In this document: positions 50,138-58,968 of the stretch, one piece after another | Layout of the letters: each line of letters begins with the position of its first letter | Position numbering within the stretch: position 1 is the first letter of the stretch | NCBI RefSeq assembly: GCF_003713065.1 | Contig: NZ_CP033433.1 | Location: 1,895,001-1,959,000 of the forward strand | Origin: Cohnella candidum | GTDB taxonomy: Bacteria > Bacillota > Bacilli > Paenibacillales > Paenibacillaceae | Reading direction: 5' to 3' | Length of the DNA: 64,000 nucleotides | The notes under the pieces: model-generated | The model's database searches: none | The model's input: the letters and a program-made list of their open reading frames with translations, nothing else | Told to the model about the DNA's origin: nothing | Position numbers and translations under genes: made by a program

Positions 50138-51306
50138 CAGTATTCCGCCATCTGCTGCTTGTAGTTCTCCAGGTTCGCCTGGATTTCTTCCATCGAATCG
50201 CCGCCGAATTTTTCGAGGAAAGCCTTGGCGACTTCCCATGCCACGACGTGCTCCAGCACGACGCTGGCCGCCGGAACCGCGCAAGCGTCGGAACGTTCGA
50301 CTTGTGCGGTGAACGGCTCTTTCGTATCGATGTCGACGCTGGCGAGAGGTTTATAGAGCGTCGGGATCGGCTTCATGACGCCGCGCACGACGATCGGCTC
50401 CCCGTTCGTCATGCCGCCTTCGAAGCCGCCAGCATTATTGGAAGCCCGATGATAGCCCTTCTCTTCGCTGTACAGGATCGGGTCGTGCACGAGAGAGCCC
50501 GGACGGCGCCCGGCTTCAAAGCCGATGCCGATTTCCACGCCTTTGAACGCGTTGATCGACATGACCGCCTGCGCGATCCTTCCATCCAGCTTGCGGTCCC
50601 ACTGCACGTGGCTGCCCAAGCCGACCGGAACGCCTTCGACGATGCACTCCACGGTGCCTCCGATCGTGTCTCCATCCGCTTTCGTTTGGTCGATCAAGTC
50701 GATCATGCGCTGCTCGGCCGCTTTATCCGCCACGCGCACCGGGGATTCCTCGGTGACCCGGATCAGCTCGTCGATCGGCAGATTCGGCGTTTCGGCGACG
50801 ATGTCGCGAATCGACACGACATGACCCGCCACCTTGATGCCGAACTTCTCGAGAAATTGGCGCGCGATCGCGCCGACGGCCACGCGAGCCGCCGTCTCGC
50901 GCGCACTGGAGCGTTCCAGCACGTTGCGCAGGTCCTTCAGGTTGTATTTCAATCCGCCGTTCAAGTCCGCATGGCCCGGACGGGGACGATGAACGCGCCG
51001 CTTGGCTTCGTCGTTCCCCTCGATCGGCTCTACGTTCATGACCGTGGTCCAATGCTTCCAATCCTTGTTCTCCACGACGAGCGCGACCGGAGCTCCCGTC
51101 GTGCGTCCGTGGCGGACGCCGCCGACGATTTGGGCGGTGTCGGTCTCGATTTGCATCCGACGTCCGCGGCCGTGCCCCTTCTGCCGGCGCTGCAGCTGGA
51201 AATTCAAAGCCTCGAAATCCAGCTCCAGGTTGCTGGGCAGGCCTTCGATAATGGCCGTCAGCTGCGGACCGTGCGTCTCCCCTGCTGTCAAATAGCGTAA
51301 ACTCAA
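50137..51306 (-). CDS. aroC: chorismate synthase
   Basis: FMN-dependent last shikimate step, 389 residues, called aroF in B. subtilis. Family signatures: [70 protein letters not shown], and [16 protein letters not shown]. The start is TTG 51306, 8 bases from GGGAGG; the frame stays open to 51357 but lacks a ribosome binding site there. A sigma-A promoter lies at 51356-51385. Confidence 0.96.
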   Translation of the reverse strand: MSLRYLTAGETHGPQLTAIIEGLPSNLELDFEALNFQLQRRQKGHGRGRRMQIETDTAQIVGGVRHGRTTGAPVALVVENKDWKHWTTVMNVEPIEGNDEAKRRVHRPRPGHADLNGGLKYNLKDLRNVLERSSARETAARVAVGAIARQFLEKFGIKVAGHVVSIRDIVAETPNLPIDELIRVTEESPVRVADKAAEQRMIDLIDQTKADGDTIGGTVECIVEGVPVGLGSHVQWDRKLDGRIAQAVMSINAFKGVEIGIGFEAGRRPGSLVHDPILYSEEKGYHRASNNAGGFEGGMTNGEPIVVRGVMKPIPTLYKPLASVDIDTKEPFTAQVERSDACAVPAASVVLEHVVAWEVAKAFLEKFGGDSMEEIQANLENYKQQMAEY

Positions 51307-51355
51307 CTCCGGTTCCTCCCTCGTGTTCCTCGAAACCCGCATATGCGTTTTGTTC

Positions 51356-51385
51356 ATTATAGTACAGCGTTAAAGCGTTTGACAA
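51356..51385 (-). promoter_or_regulatory. sigma-A promoter of aroC-aroB-aroH
   Basis: On the - strand TTGTCA (51385-51380) and TATAAT (51361-51356) are spaced by 18 bases; the predicted start is near 51349. The -35 touches the T-rich end of the presumed terminator at 51384-51413. Confidence 0.78.
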
Positions 51386-51413
51386 GAAAAGAGCCCGTCA
51401 CGAACGGACGGAC
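51384..51413 (-). terminator. probable terminator after the 53-residue gene
   Basis: On the - strand GTCCGT pairs with ACGGGC (6 bp, one G-T) around a 9-base loop, followed by TCTTTTCTT. It overlaps the stop codon at 51398 and the aroC -35 region. Confidence 0.5.
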
Positions 51414-51559
51414 TGCTTCACTGGCATTCTTCTATGCGCGTCGCCGGCTTCCCGGATCAGACGGATGAGCTGAACGTTGTCCACGCCCAGGATCTGCGCG
51501 CATTCCTGCACGGAAATCAATCCGTTCCGGTACGCGGCGATGACTTTGCGCTTGTCCAT
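51398..51559 (-). CDS. small HTH-like protein, 53 residues
   Basis: The - strand frame from ATG 51559 reads MDKRKVIAAYRNGLIS, then VQECAQILGVDNVQLIRLIREAG, DAHRRMPVKQSVRS and a stop. GGAGGG sits 4 bases before the ATG. The middle looks like the helix-turn-helix of sigma region 4 or a small DNA-binding adaptor (helix, VQECAQILGVD turn, QLIRLIREA recognition helix). No family is recognised with certainty. It lies between cheR and aroC and may end with its own terminator. Its shortness makes it easy to miss. Confidence 0.72.
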   Translation of the reverse strand: MDKRKVIAAYRNGLISVQECAQILGVDNVQLIRLIREAGDAHRRMPVKQSVRS

Positions 51560-51611
51560 GGTTCCCTCCGCTTGGAAAGATATCCTTAGTATCCGCGGAG
51601 GAACCCCAGTC

Positions 51612-52436
51612 TCATACGCCGCCTGCCGAACGCCGGTAAAAAAACGTGTCCGCCGCCTCCAACCCGTATTGGCCGGGGTTGAAAATCTGCTCCGTGCTGC
51701 CGACGAAGAGGATCCCGTTCGGTTTCAGGGCCCCGGCGAACTTGCGGTACAGCCCGGCTTTGGCTTCTTCGGTGAAGTAAATCATGACGTTCCGGCACAC
51801 GATCAGATCATAGCGGTCCGGGAAAGGATCCAGCAGCAAGTTCTGCTTCTGGAATTTCACCGCTTTCTTGAGCTTATCCGCGACGCGGAAATGGACGCCC
51901 GTCTGTTCGAAGTAGCGTTGCCGGTATTCCGGAGGCACGTCCCGCATGGAACGCTCCAAATACAAACCTTCTTTCGCTTTCGCGAGAACGAGCTCATCGA
52001 TGTCCGTCGCCATAATGGAGGTGCGCTCGAGCGCGCCCAGCGAATCGACCAGCATGGCGAGCGTGTACGGTTCTTCGCCTGTCGAACAAGCCGCGCTCCA
52101 CACCTGAAGACGCTGTTGGTTCTGCGCCAGAGGCTCCAAGAACCGCTGCTTAAGCAGTTGCCAGCGATTCGGATTCCGCCAAAACTCGGAGACGTTGATG
52201 GTCATGCGGTCCAGAAATTCGTCCAGCAGCTTCGAATGCATCATCAACGCCGCGTAATACTCGGCGAACGTTTCGTAGCCGTGCTTCATGCGAAGCGTCG
52301 TCAGCCTTCTGCGCATCTGGTTTTCTTTATATTGCGATAAGTCGATGGAAGTGGATTTCTTGATGTTCGCGATAAACCTCGCGAAATCTTCATCTTCGGA
52401 AAATCCTCTGGCATTCGATGCTCCCGGGTCTCCCAT
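51612..52436 (-). CDS. cheR: chemotaxis protein-glutamate methyltransferase CheR
   Basis: SAM-dependent methylation of glutamates in chemoreceptors, relevant to the MCP gene at 63515. Of 274 residues the N-terminal all-helical domain (DFARFIANIKKSTSIDLSQYKENQMRRRLTTLRMKHGYETFAEYYAAL) binds receptors. The SAM domain has INVSEFWRNPNRW, VWSAACSTGEEPYTLAML, IMATDIDELVLAKAKEG, and YDLIVCRNVMIYFTEEAK. In Bacillus cheR also lies between ndk and aroF. Other chemotaxis genes are not in the window. Confidence 0.95.
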   Translation of the reverse strand: MGDPGASNARGFSEDEDFARFIANIKKSTSIDLSQYKENQMRRRLTTLRMKHGYETFAEYYAALMMHSKLLDEFLDRMTINVSEFWRNPNRWQLLKQRFLEPLAQNQQRLQVWSAACSTGEEPYTLAMLVDSLGALERTSIMATDIDELVLAKAKEGLYLERSMRDVPPEYRQRYFEQTGVHFRVADKLKKAVKFQKQNLLLDPFPDRYDLIVCRNVMIYFTEEAKAGLYRKFAGALKPNGILFVGSTEQIFNPGQYGLEAADTFFYRRSAGGV

Positions 52437-52456
52437 GAACTCCCGTTCTCCCCCGC

Positions 52457-52900
52457 TCAGATCCAGGCTTGGATCGCTTTATCGTATGAAACCAGCTCAT
52501 TTTCTTGAAAGAAAATGGATATTTCGCGCTCGGCGTTCTCGACTGAGTCCGAGCCGTGGATCAGATTGAATCTCGTATGTAGGGCGAAGTCGCTGCGAAT
52601 CGTGCCCGGATCGGCTTCCAGAGAGTTGGTCTTGCCGATCAGAACGCGGGCTTGGGCGACCGCGTTGTCGCCTTCCCAAACCATGGCGAATACCGGGGAA
52701 GAAGTGATGAATTCGAGCAGCGGCGGGTAGAAATCCTTGCCGACATGTTCCGCGTAATGGCGTTCCGCCGTTTCGACGGAAACCTGCATCAGCTTGGCGC
52801 CGATCAGCTTAAGGCCTTTGCGTTCGAAGCGGCCGACGATTTCGCCGATCAAGCCGCGCTGCACTCCGTCGGGTTTGATCATCAAATAGGTCCGTTCCAT
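52457..52900 (-). CDS. ndk: nucleoside diphosphate kinase
   Basis: Balances nucleoside triphosphates by phosphate transfer through a histidine. The 147 residues include [16 protein letters not shown], the active-site His115 in FNLIHGSDS and [30 protein letters not shown] 52900 follows AAAGGAG. Position between hepT and cheR is that of Bacillus. Confidence 0.96.
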   Translation of the reverse strand: MERTYLMIKPDGVQRGLIGEIVGRFERKGLKLIGAKLMQVSVETAERHYAEHVGKDFYPPLLEFITSSPVFAMVWEGDNAVAQARVLIGKTNSLEADPGTIRSDFALHTRFNLIHGSDSVENAEREISIFFQENELVSYDKAIQAWI

Positions 52901-52973
52901 GATCTCTCTCCTTTAGGGGCGGTAAACGGCGCGAAAAACACCGTCTTTCTACATTTTAACATACGCGGGCGCA

Positions 52974-53948
52974 TTAATAACTGCGCTGCGCCAAGAATCG
53001 CGTAATTTCCGACAGATTCTTCTTGGCCGGAATTTCGGGAAGCCCGCCGAGCGCCTGAAGCGCTTTGGCAAAGTACCGGTCCGCCAGCCGTTCCGCGGCC
53101 GCGATTCCCTTGCTCGAGCGGACAAGCCGGACGGCGGCCGATGAATCTGCGGCGCCCTCGCTGTTCTGGATCGCGGCGATCTCGTCGAGCAGCGCGCCGC
53201 GGATCGGCTCGTCTTCCAGCGCATAGAGCACCGGAAGGGTAATGTTGCCTTGTCTCAAGTCGTTGCCCGGGGGTTTGCCGATCACTTTCTCCGTCCCGCA
53301 AAGGTCCAGCAGGTCATCCGTGATCTGGTAGGCCATTCCGACGTTATAGCCGAACCGATACAGCGCGGCGCAGACAGCGGGCGGCGCGTTCGTCGCCAGG
53401 GCGCCTAGTTGGCAGCTGATGGCGATGAGCAGCGCCGTCTTGCGGCGAATGCGGAGCAGGTAACGCCGCACGTTCTGGTTCACGTTGAAGAAATCGCGGA
53501 TTTGCTCCATTTCGCCGATGCACATTTGCACCATGGCGCCGGACAGGATCTGGTGAATCCGGGGGTTTTCGAGCTGGGTGATGACGGTCAGCGCCTTGGC
53601 ATAGATGAAATCCCCGGTGTACATCGCGATCCGGTTGTCCCATTTGGATTTGACGGTGAGCTGGCCCCTCCGGGTTTCCGCGTCGTCGATGACGTCGTCG
53701 TGAACGAGCGTCGCCATGTGGATGAGTTCCAGCGAAACGGCCACCTTCTGAAGCGTCTCGAGCGAATACGTTCCGAATTTGCCCGACAACAGCACCAAGA
53801 CGGGACGAATCCGTTTGCCTCCCGCTTTCAGCAAGTGGAGCGATGTTTCGCTGAGCAGCGGCAAATCCGTCGTCACTTCGCGGGTCATCGTCTCTTCGAT
53901 CGCCTGCAGGTCGGATTTGAGCGAGGCGTACAGCTGGATCATTTTCAT
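52974..53948 (-). CDS. hepT: heptaprenyl diphosphate synthase component II
   Basis: Catalytic trans-prenyltransferase subunit building the C35 side chain of menaquinone. The 324 residues have the first Asp-rich motif LVHDDVIDDAETRRG (84-89), the second in QITDDLLDLCGTEKVIGKPPGNDLRQGNIT, and the upstream lysine/arginine AGGKRIRPVLV. It needs the partner HepS at 57047-57925. Four bases separate it from mqnA. Confidence 0.95.
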   Translation of the reverse strand: MKMIQLYASLKSDLQAIEETMTREVTTDLPLLSETSLHLLKAGGKRIRPVLVLLSGKFGTYSLETLQKVAVSLELIHMATLVHDDVIDDAETRRGQLTVKSKWDNRIAMYTGDFIYAKALTVITQLENPRIHQILSGAMVQMCIGEMEQIRDFFNVNQNVRRYLLRIRRKTALLIAISCQLGALATNAPPAVCAALYRFGYNVGMAYQITDDLLDLCGTEKVIGKPPGNDLRQGNITLPVLYALEDEPIRGALLDEIAAIQNSEGAADSSAAVRLVRSSKGIAAAERLADRYFAKALQALGGLPEIPAKKNLSEITRFLAQRSY

Positions 53949-53952
53949 GGCT

Positions 53953-54825
53953 TCACCTGCAAGGGGATAAATTGCCGGACGCGACGGCCGGCCATTCGGT
54001 CAGGTCGACCTCGTTCTGCATCAAGCCCAATTCCTTGGCGTACCGGAAATAGAGCATCAGGCCGGCTTGCTGCTCCGGTCCGAAATCATGGTGCAAATTC
54101 GAAAAATAGCCGCGCCAGTAGGCCGGAGTCCCTCCGATCTGACGCAGTGCTTTGGAGACGAGAGGTTCGAGGTCCCGCTTTCCCCGGCTTTTGCTCTCCA
54201 GCAATCCTTCATATATGCTGCGGACGGCTTCCGGATGCTTGTCCGCGGCTTCCCGCCGGACAGCCCAGAGCGCGAAGGTCATCCAATGGCCGGTCCATAG
54301 ATTCCATACTTCACCAAGATCGAGCACCCGATACCCGTGGGTCTGCCACGAAGCTCGGATGGCGTGGTCGCCGATCAACAGCGCCGCGTCCGCGTTCTGC
54401 AGCATCCGTTCCAAGGACGGCTCGGCATCCTCGTAGACCGGGTCTCCGCCGTAAAACTTTTTCATGATGATTTTGAGCAGGTTCACGGAGGTGGCCGACG
54501 TCGTCGTCAAAGCGATTTTGCCGTGGATAACCTTCTCCAGCGGAGATTTGAGGAACAGCAAAATCGATTGGACGCGGTTCAGCGCGCTGACCGACAAGTT
54601 CGGGAGCAAGTAGTACTTGTCCGAGGAAATGCCGTACGCGAACGACGAAATCGCCGCCGCGTCGATCTCCCCTTCCCTCAGCTTGCGGTTAAGCACCGCG
54701 GGCATCTCCGAAACCTGCTCGGCGGGATGCCGGAGTTCGTTCGGATGAAAATGGTGAAATACGGGCCATACGTTCGTATAATCGATCCGCCCGATTCGGA
54801 GCGGCCGTGCCAGGCCGTCGTTCAT
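53953..54825 (-). CDS. mqnA: chorismate dehydratase of the futalosine menaquinone pathway
   Basis: Periplasmic-binding-protein-like fold enzyme making 3-enolpyruvoyl-benzoate, the first futalosine step. The 290 residues begin with the family pattern RIGRIDYTNVWPVFHHF and include AAAISSFAYGISSDKYYLLPNLSVSALNRVQSILLF, IALTTTSATSVNLLKIIMKKFYG, ALLIGDHAIRA and DLGEVWNLWTGHWMTFALWAV. Surrounding genes all belong to menaquinone synthesis, which supports the call. The other early futalosine genes (mqnB-E) are not in the window. Confidence 0.93.
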   Translation of the reverse strand: MNDGLARPLRIGRIDYTNVWPVFHHFHPNELRHPAEQVSEMPAVLNRKLREGEIDAAAISSFAYGISSDKYYLLPNLSVSALNRVQSILLFLKSPLEKVIHGKIALTTTSATSVNLLKIIMKKFYGGDPVYEDAEPSLERMLQNADAALLIGDHAIRASWQTHGYRVLDLGEVWNLWTGHWMTFALWAVRREAADKHPEAVRSIYEGLLESKSRGKRDLEPLVSKALRQIGGTPAYWRGYFSNLHHDFGPEQQAGLMLYFRYAKELGLMQNEVDLTEWPAVASGNLSPCR

Positions 54826-54826
54826 G

Positions 54827-55453
54827 TCATTCTCCCCATCTGTTGTACAAGTTGTGTGCCAGCCCCATGTTGTCCATCACTTTGCCGACCAGAAAACCGA
54901 CCAGGTCGTCAAGCGATTGGGGACCGTGGTAAAACGCCGGCATCGCCGGAATGATGCGAACGCCTAGACGCGCCAGCTTGAGCATATTCTCAAGGTGGAT
55001 CGCGTTCAGCGGGGTTTCGCGGGGAACGATGAGCAAAGGACGCCCTTCCTTCAGCATCACGTCCGCTGCCCGCGTCAGCAGGTTCGTCGACGTGCCATGG
55101 GCGATCGACGCGAGCGTGCCCATCGAGCAAGGAACGATGGCCATGCCCTCGCAAATAAAAGAACCGCTGGCGATGGACGCGCCGATGTCGCCGAGCGGAT
55201 GATAAACGAGACGGCCGTCCCCGGCCGCTTCCCCGAACGCCGCATACAAGGCGTCATTCCGTCTGGCCGCGTCCCAGCCGAGCTCTTCCTTCAGCACGCG
55301 CCACCCTGCGTCGCTGACGACCAGGTGTACACGGCAATCCGATTCCAGCAGCCGCTTGATGAGGGTCACGCCGTAAACCGCGCCGCTCGCGCCCGTGATG
55401 CCGACGACCCACCTGCGCGGCATCGTCGCTTCCGCCGATCCGGCCGTCCTCAC
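54827..55453 (-). CDS. ubiX: UbiX-type flavin prenyltransferase
   Basis: Makes prenylated FMN used by UbiD-type decarboxylases; in futalosine organisms it would serve the late decarboxylation. Of about 208 residues the N-terminal flavin-binding pattern is VVGITGASGAVYGVTLIKRLLES, with HPLGDIGASIASGSF, MAIVPCSMGTLASIAHGTSTNLLTRAADVMLKEGRPLLIVPRETPLNAIHLENMLKL and the C-terminal IIPAMPAFYHGPQSLDDLVGFLVGKVMD. GTG 55453 overlaps the mqnP stop as GTGA (4 bases). The partner UbiD-type gene (mqnL-like) is not here. Confidence 0.93.
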   Translation of the reverse strand: MRTAGSAEATMPRRWVVGITGASGAVYGVTLIKRLLESDCRVHLVVSDAGWRVLKEELGWDAARRNDALYAAFGEAAGDGRLVYHPLGDIGASIASGSFICEGMAIVPCSMGTLASIAHGTSTNLLTRAADVMLKEGRPLLIVPRETPLNAIHLENMLKLARLGVRIIPAMPAFYHGPQSLDDLVGFLVGKVMDNMGLAHNLYNRWGE

Positions 55454-56325
55454 CAAGTTCTCACCACCACGAGGTCGATGAACGTAAACACGAATACGAC
55501 CGCGCTCAGCACGCCGTTCATCGTGAAGAATGCCGCGTTCAGCTTGCTGAGGTCGTTCGGCTTGACGAGTCTGTGCTCATAGAGAAGCAGCGCGCCCGCC
55601 ACGACGATGCCGGCGAAATACCACCAGCTCAAATCCGTCAGCACGAGCAGCAGCGCGAAGCCGACCGCCGTCAGGGCATGGAACAACCGGGCGATGCCGA
55701 GCCCCCGCGCGATGCCGAACCGGGCCGGAATGGAATGCAGACCTTCCTTGCGGTCGAAGTCCACGTCCTGGCAGGCGTAGATGACGTCGAAGCCCGCCGT
55801 CCAAAGCGCGACCGTGACGTACAGGATGAGGGCCGGAACGGTCACTTCGCCGGTCACGGCCACCCAGCCTCCCAGCGGGGCGAGACCGATCGTCAAACCG
55901 AGCACGACGTGGCATAACCAGGTGAATCTTTTGGTATAAGAATAGAAGACCGTCATGAAGACCGCGATCGGAAGCAGCTTGACCGAGAGGGAATTCAGCT
56001 GCGATGCCGCCCAGAAGAGCAAGATAAAAGATACGATGATGAAGAGAAGAACTTCCCCCGACTTCAGCAGTCCCGCCGGCAGCGCGCGGATGGCCGTTCG
56101 CGGGTTTTTGGCGTCAATGGCCTTATCGATCAGGCGGTTAAGCCCCATCGCGGCGCTTCGCGCGCCGACCATCGCGAGCAGGATCCAGCCGATCTCGCTC
56201 CATTCCGGCAGGCGCCGTTCCACCGCTACCGCGCCGAGTATGGCGCCGACGAAAGCGAAAGGCAGCGCGAAAATCGTATGCTCGAATTTGATCATGTCCA
56301 AGAAGACTTTAATTTTGCGGATCAT
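55450..56325 (-). CDS. mqnP: UbiA-family polyprenyltransferase of menaquinone synthesis
   Basis: Membrane enzyme that attaches the polyprenyl chain to the aromatic ring. The 291 residues have about nine hydrophobic segments and the UbiA acidic motifs: NRLIDKAIDAKNPRTAIRALPAG and DVIYACQDVDFDRKEGLHSIPARFG. Position between ubiX and menG in a futalosine context indicates MqnP, rather than ubiquinone UbiA or haem CyoE/CtaB. It overlaps menG by 4 bases. Confidence 0.9.
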   Translation of the reverse strand: MIRKIKVFLDMIKFEHTIFALPFAFVGAILGAVAVERRLPEWSEIGWILLAMVGARSAAMGLNRLIDKAIDAKNPRTAIRALPAGLLKSGEVLLFIIVSFILLFWAASQLNSLSVKLLPIAVFMTVFYSYTKRFTWLCHVVLGLTIGLAPLGGWVAVTGEVTVPALILYVTVALWTAGFDVIYACQDVDFDRKEGLHSIPARFGIARGLGIARLFHALTAVGFALLLVLTDLSWWYFAGIVVAGALLLYEHRLVKPNDLSKLNAAFFTMNGVLSAVVFVFTFIDLVVVRTW

Positions 56326-57041
56326 GCCCCGTCATTTCCCTTCGTCCCGATGTGCAGAGCCGCGATGCCCCCGGTGAGCGGGTACGCCCTCACGTTGCGG
56401 AGACCCGCGCCGCGGAAGCGCTCCGCAAGCTGTTGAAGGTCCGGAAAAATCGCCAGGGATTCCGGCAGCCACCGGTATTGATCGTATTTTTTGACCAGCC
56501 ATTTGCCGAGCAAAGGCAGGAGTTTCTCGAAATAGAAATAATAAAGGCCCTTGAAGGGCTGCCAGTCGGGCTTGGAAAGCTCCAGGCAGACGACTTTGCC
56601 GCCCGGCTTGGCCACGCGTTTCATTTCCCGGAGCACCTGATCGAGATCGGGCACGTTGCGCAAGCCGAAGCCGATCGTCACGAAATCGAAGGAGTTATCC
56701 GGAAACGGCAGCGACATCGCGTTGCCTTCGACCAGCTTGATCCGGCCCGAGAGGCCGAGCTTGTCGACTTTGGCTTGTCCGACGTCCAGCATGTTTCGGC
56801 TGAAATCGAGACCGACCGTATCCGCGCCGCTCGCCTCGGCCAGCGCGATCGTCCAATCCGCGGTCCCGCAGCAGAGATCGAGCGACGTTTGCCCGGGTTT
56901 CACGTCCATCTTGCGCATCGTGAACTTCCTCCAGGCTTTATGCCGCCTAAAGCTGAGAATATCGTTCATCATGTCGTATTTCGGCGCGATGCTTTCGAAA
57001 ACGGCATGCACGTGCTGTTTCGATTCGGCTTCCGTCCCCAT
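56322..57041 (-). CDS. menG: demethylmenaquinone methyltransferase
   Basis: SAM-dependent final methylation of menaquinone (MenG/UbiE), 239 residues. Signatures: VFESIAPKYDMMNDILSFRRHKAWRKFTMRKM, LDLCCGTADWTIALAEA, GLDFSRNMLDVGQAKVD, and FVTIGFGLRNVPDLDQVLREMKRVAKPGGKVVCLELSKP. ATG 57041 gives the usual length; a GTG at 57050, overlapping the hepS stop as GTGA, is a near equal alternative. It overlaps mqnP by 4 bases. Confidence 0.95.
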   Translation of the reverse strand: MGTEAESKQHVHAVFESIAPKYDMMNDILSFRRHKAWRKFTMRKMDVKPGQTSLDLCCGTADWTIALAEASGADTVGLDFSRNMLDVGQAKVDKLGLSGRIKLVEGNAMSLPFPDNSFDFVTIGFGLRNVPDLDQVLREMKRVAKPGGKVVCLELSKPDWQPFKGLYYFYFEKLLPLLGKWLVKKYDQYRWLPESLAIFPDLQQLAERFRGAGLRNVRAYPLTGGIAALHIGTKGNDGA

Positions 57042-57046
57042 GCCGT

Positions 57047-57925
57047 TCACCCCAATTCCTTCCATGCTGTCGCCGGCTGCGGTCCGCCCGCCGCCAGAAA
57101 CGGCTCGATCAGCGGCTGCAAATCGCGAACCAGCTTGTCCGAAGGGAACCTTCCGACCAGCTCGCGGAGCTGCAGCGCGGATTGTCGCAGCAAGCCGCCC
57201 AGCTTCTCGGCCACGCCGTATTTCTCCATGAGCTGGCGGATCAGGCCATGATCCTCCCGATGCTCCGCCAAAGCGCGGCGATCCTCCTCCGTGCCTTCCT
57301 GCATCACGTGCCAGAAGCCCCAGCCGCCGTTCAGCCGCGCTTCTTTCTCCGCGTCCTTCAGCTCCTGAAGAAGAACCTCGCAACGGGAGAAACGTTCTAC
57401 CAACTCGGGCCATAAACGTTCGTAAAGCCCGTGCATGAACCCCGTGAACGACAGGAACAGGCCGGATTTAATCTCCGCCCCGTAATGGACATACTCTTCC
57501 GCGTTCAGCTTGAGCTGCTTCATTTTCGAATACGCGCTCATCTTGATCCGGTTCAATTCGCAGATGGCTTCGCTTAAAAGCCGCACCGCCTCGATCTGTC
57601 CCGCTTGCGAGAGCAGGTGATAGAATCGGCTGCTGAAATAGTCGCCCGCCAGCACCTTCAACTGCCGGGAGCGCATGGCCGGCATGCCGTCCTTGCCCTC
57701 GATCGTGCCGTTTTCGACCATGTCGTGCGTATCCAGCCCCATCTGGACGAGAGAAGTGACGAGCGCAAGCAGCTCCTTGTTCGAGGAAACCGCGGGCTGC
57801 TGGCTCAACACCGCATGGAGAAGGCGGATCCTGCCGGACGGAAAGCCCGGCAGCTCCGTATGGAGCGAGATCATGTCGTGATCCGTATATTTATGGGCCA
57901 ATTGTTCAACCCGGTACCGTGTCAT
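57047..57925 (-). CDS. hepS: heptaprenyl diphosphate synthase component I
   Basis: Small, helical, non-catalytic partner of HepT that sets chain length. The 292 residues include the family stretch QLKVLAGDYFSSRFYHLLSQAGQIEAVRLLSEAICELNRIKMSAYSKMKQLKLNAEEY, followed by a region specific to these bacteria. First gene of the hepS-menG-mqnP-ubiX-mqnA-hepT run. An extended -10 promoter lies at 57998-58006, about 80 bases upstream. Confidence 0.9.
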   Translation of the reverse strand: MTRYRVEQLAHKYTDHDMISLHTELPGFPSGRIRLLHAVLSQQPAVSSNKELLALVTSLVQMGLDTHDMVENGTIEGKDGMPAMRSRQLKVLAGDYFSSRFYHLLSQAGQIEAVRLLSEAICELNRIKMSAYSKMKQLKLNAEEYVHYGAEIKSGLFLSFTGFMHGLYERLWPELVERFSRCEVLLQELKDAEKEARLNGGWGFWHVMQEGTEEDRRALAEHREDHGLIRQLMEKYGVAEKLGGLLRQSALQLRELVGRFPSDKLVRDLQPLIEPFLAAGGPQPATAWKELG

Positions 57926-57997
57926 TCTGTAGCCTCCGAGCGCGCTGCCGCTGCCATCAACCCAAAACCGATGGCGGAACGGCTTGTGATTTTATCT

Positions 57998-58006
57998 ATT
58001 ATAACA
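57998..58006 (-). promoter_or_regulatory. extended -10 promoter of hepS
   Basis: On the - strand TG-T-TATAAT (58006-57998) forms an extended -10 with a perfect TATAAT; no good -35 is visible at 17-18 bases. Medium support only. Confidence 0.55.
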
Positions 58007-58045
58007 TAACCCCGTTGGCGCCGCATAAGACGCTTCCCAAGTTCA

Positions 58046-58585
58046 TCAATTTGCTAAATTTCGCAGCCAGCGCGCGCCCGCCGGAGTCGACGTCAAGCCG
58101 ATCCCGCTCCGGAACGCCTCCTCGGTCAGCCTTTTGGGTTCAACCGCGTTCTCGAGACGGCTTCTCGGCCACTCTTCGCGCCTCGGATCCCCGTAAAAAA
58201 GAAGCACCCGCCGGCCTTCCGTTTGCCGGTACACCCGTACCAGCGTTTGCCGCACGTTGACGGCATCGAGGAACGAGAACCGAAGTACCTCGGCCATGTC
58301 CCTCCAGAGAGATGCCGCTCCTCCCGCGTTCTCCTTCAGCGTCAAATCGAGCGTGAGGATGGAATGGTCCCACCCGACTTTACCGATCCGATGGTTCAAC
58401 GTGAGTGACGCCACCGCGTCCGCGAGGTTGTCGTCGGACAAAATGCCTCGTACCTGCGGTGCGGTAACTTCCGCGGCTTGGCGCAACTCCCGCACCTTCG
58501 GCTCCAGCGTCTGCAAGCTTCCCAGCGCTAGGATAGCGGCGATACCGGCAAGCGCCGTCGCCAGAGTCAGCTTCATGGGGGTCAT
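58046..58585 (-). CDS. membrane-anchored or secreted protein of unknown function
   Basis: A 179-residue protein. N-terminal hydrophobic segment (~4-24, MKLTLATALAGIAAILALGSLQTL) then a mostly alpha/beta domain with DNLADAVASLTLNHRIGKVGWDHSILTLDLTLKEN, VRQTLVRVYRQTEGRRVLLFYGDPRREEW and the end IGLTSTPAGARWLRNLAN. Family not recognised. ATG 58585 is 7 bases from GGAGG. It sits between mtrB and hepS. Confidence 0.65.
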   Translation of the reverse strand: MTPMKLTLATALAGIAAILALGSLQTLEPKVRELRQAAEVTAPQVRGILSDDNLADAVASLTLNHRIGKVGWDHSILTLDLTLKENAGGAASLWRDMAEVLRFSFLDAVNVRQTLVRVYRQTEGRRVLLFYGDPRREEWPRSRLENAVEPKRLTEEAFRSGIGLTSTPAGARWLRNLAN

Positions 58586-58633
58586 GCGAAAGCCTCCTTC
58601 CAATCAGGCGACCGTACATACCCCATTGTACAA

Positions 58634-58657
58634 AGAAAAAAGGCAGGCTATGCCTGC
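58634..58657 (-). terminator. intrinsic terminator after mtrB
   Basis: GCAGGC/GCCTGC around a 3-base loop is followed on the - strand by a T run (A run 58635-58641 on +), 15 bases past the mtrB stop. Confidence 0.88.
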
Positions 58658-58672
58658 GCTTTCCGCCGCGTT

Positions 58673-58894
58673 CTATGTATCCGTGTCGATCGTCCCGAAC
58701 TTCGTCATCACGGTCGCCTTGCCGCGGATTTTAATGGCAGAGGTGTGCTCGGTAAACTGCGCGATCAGCACTTCCCCGCGGTCGAGCTTCTCGGTGTGGT
58801 GGAATTTCGTATCCAACCCGCGAGTAAGGCCGATGACTTGGACGCCGCCCTCTTTGGCTTTGACCACGACATATTCCGTTTGATTCGATTCCAT
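58673..58894 (-). CDS. mtrB: trp RNA-binding attenuation protein (TRAP)
   Basis: An 11-mer ring protein that binds tryptophan and then (G/U)AG repeats in target mRNA. The 73 residues match the B. subtilis protein closely: [23 protein letters not shown] and [15 protein letters not shown]. The RNA-contact residues Glu36, Lys37, Lys56 and Arg58 of B. subtilis correspond to Glu35, Lys36, Lys55 and Arg57 here. Its likely target is the GAG array at 48528-48555. AAAAGGAGG precedes the ATG by 10 bases. The folE (mtrA) gene that precedes mtrB in B. subtilis is absent. Confidence 0.96.
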   Translation of the reverse strand: MESNQTEYVVVKAKEGGVQVIGLTRGLDTKFHHTEKLDRGEVLIAQFTEHTSAIKIRGKATVMTKFGTIDTDT

Positions 58895-58968
58895 CGGCGT
58901 CTGGCCTCCTTTTAATTCCCATCATGAACGAAAAGGCTTGAAACTGTCAAACGAATGAAACAGACGGG

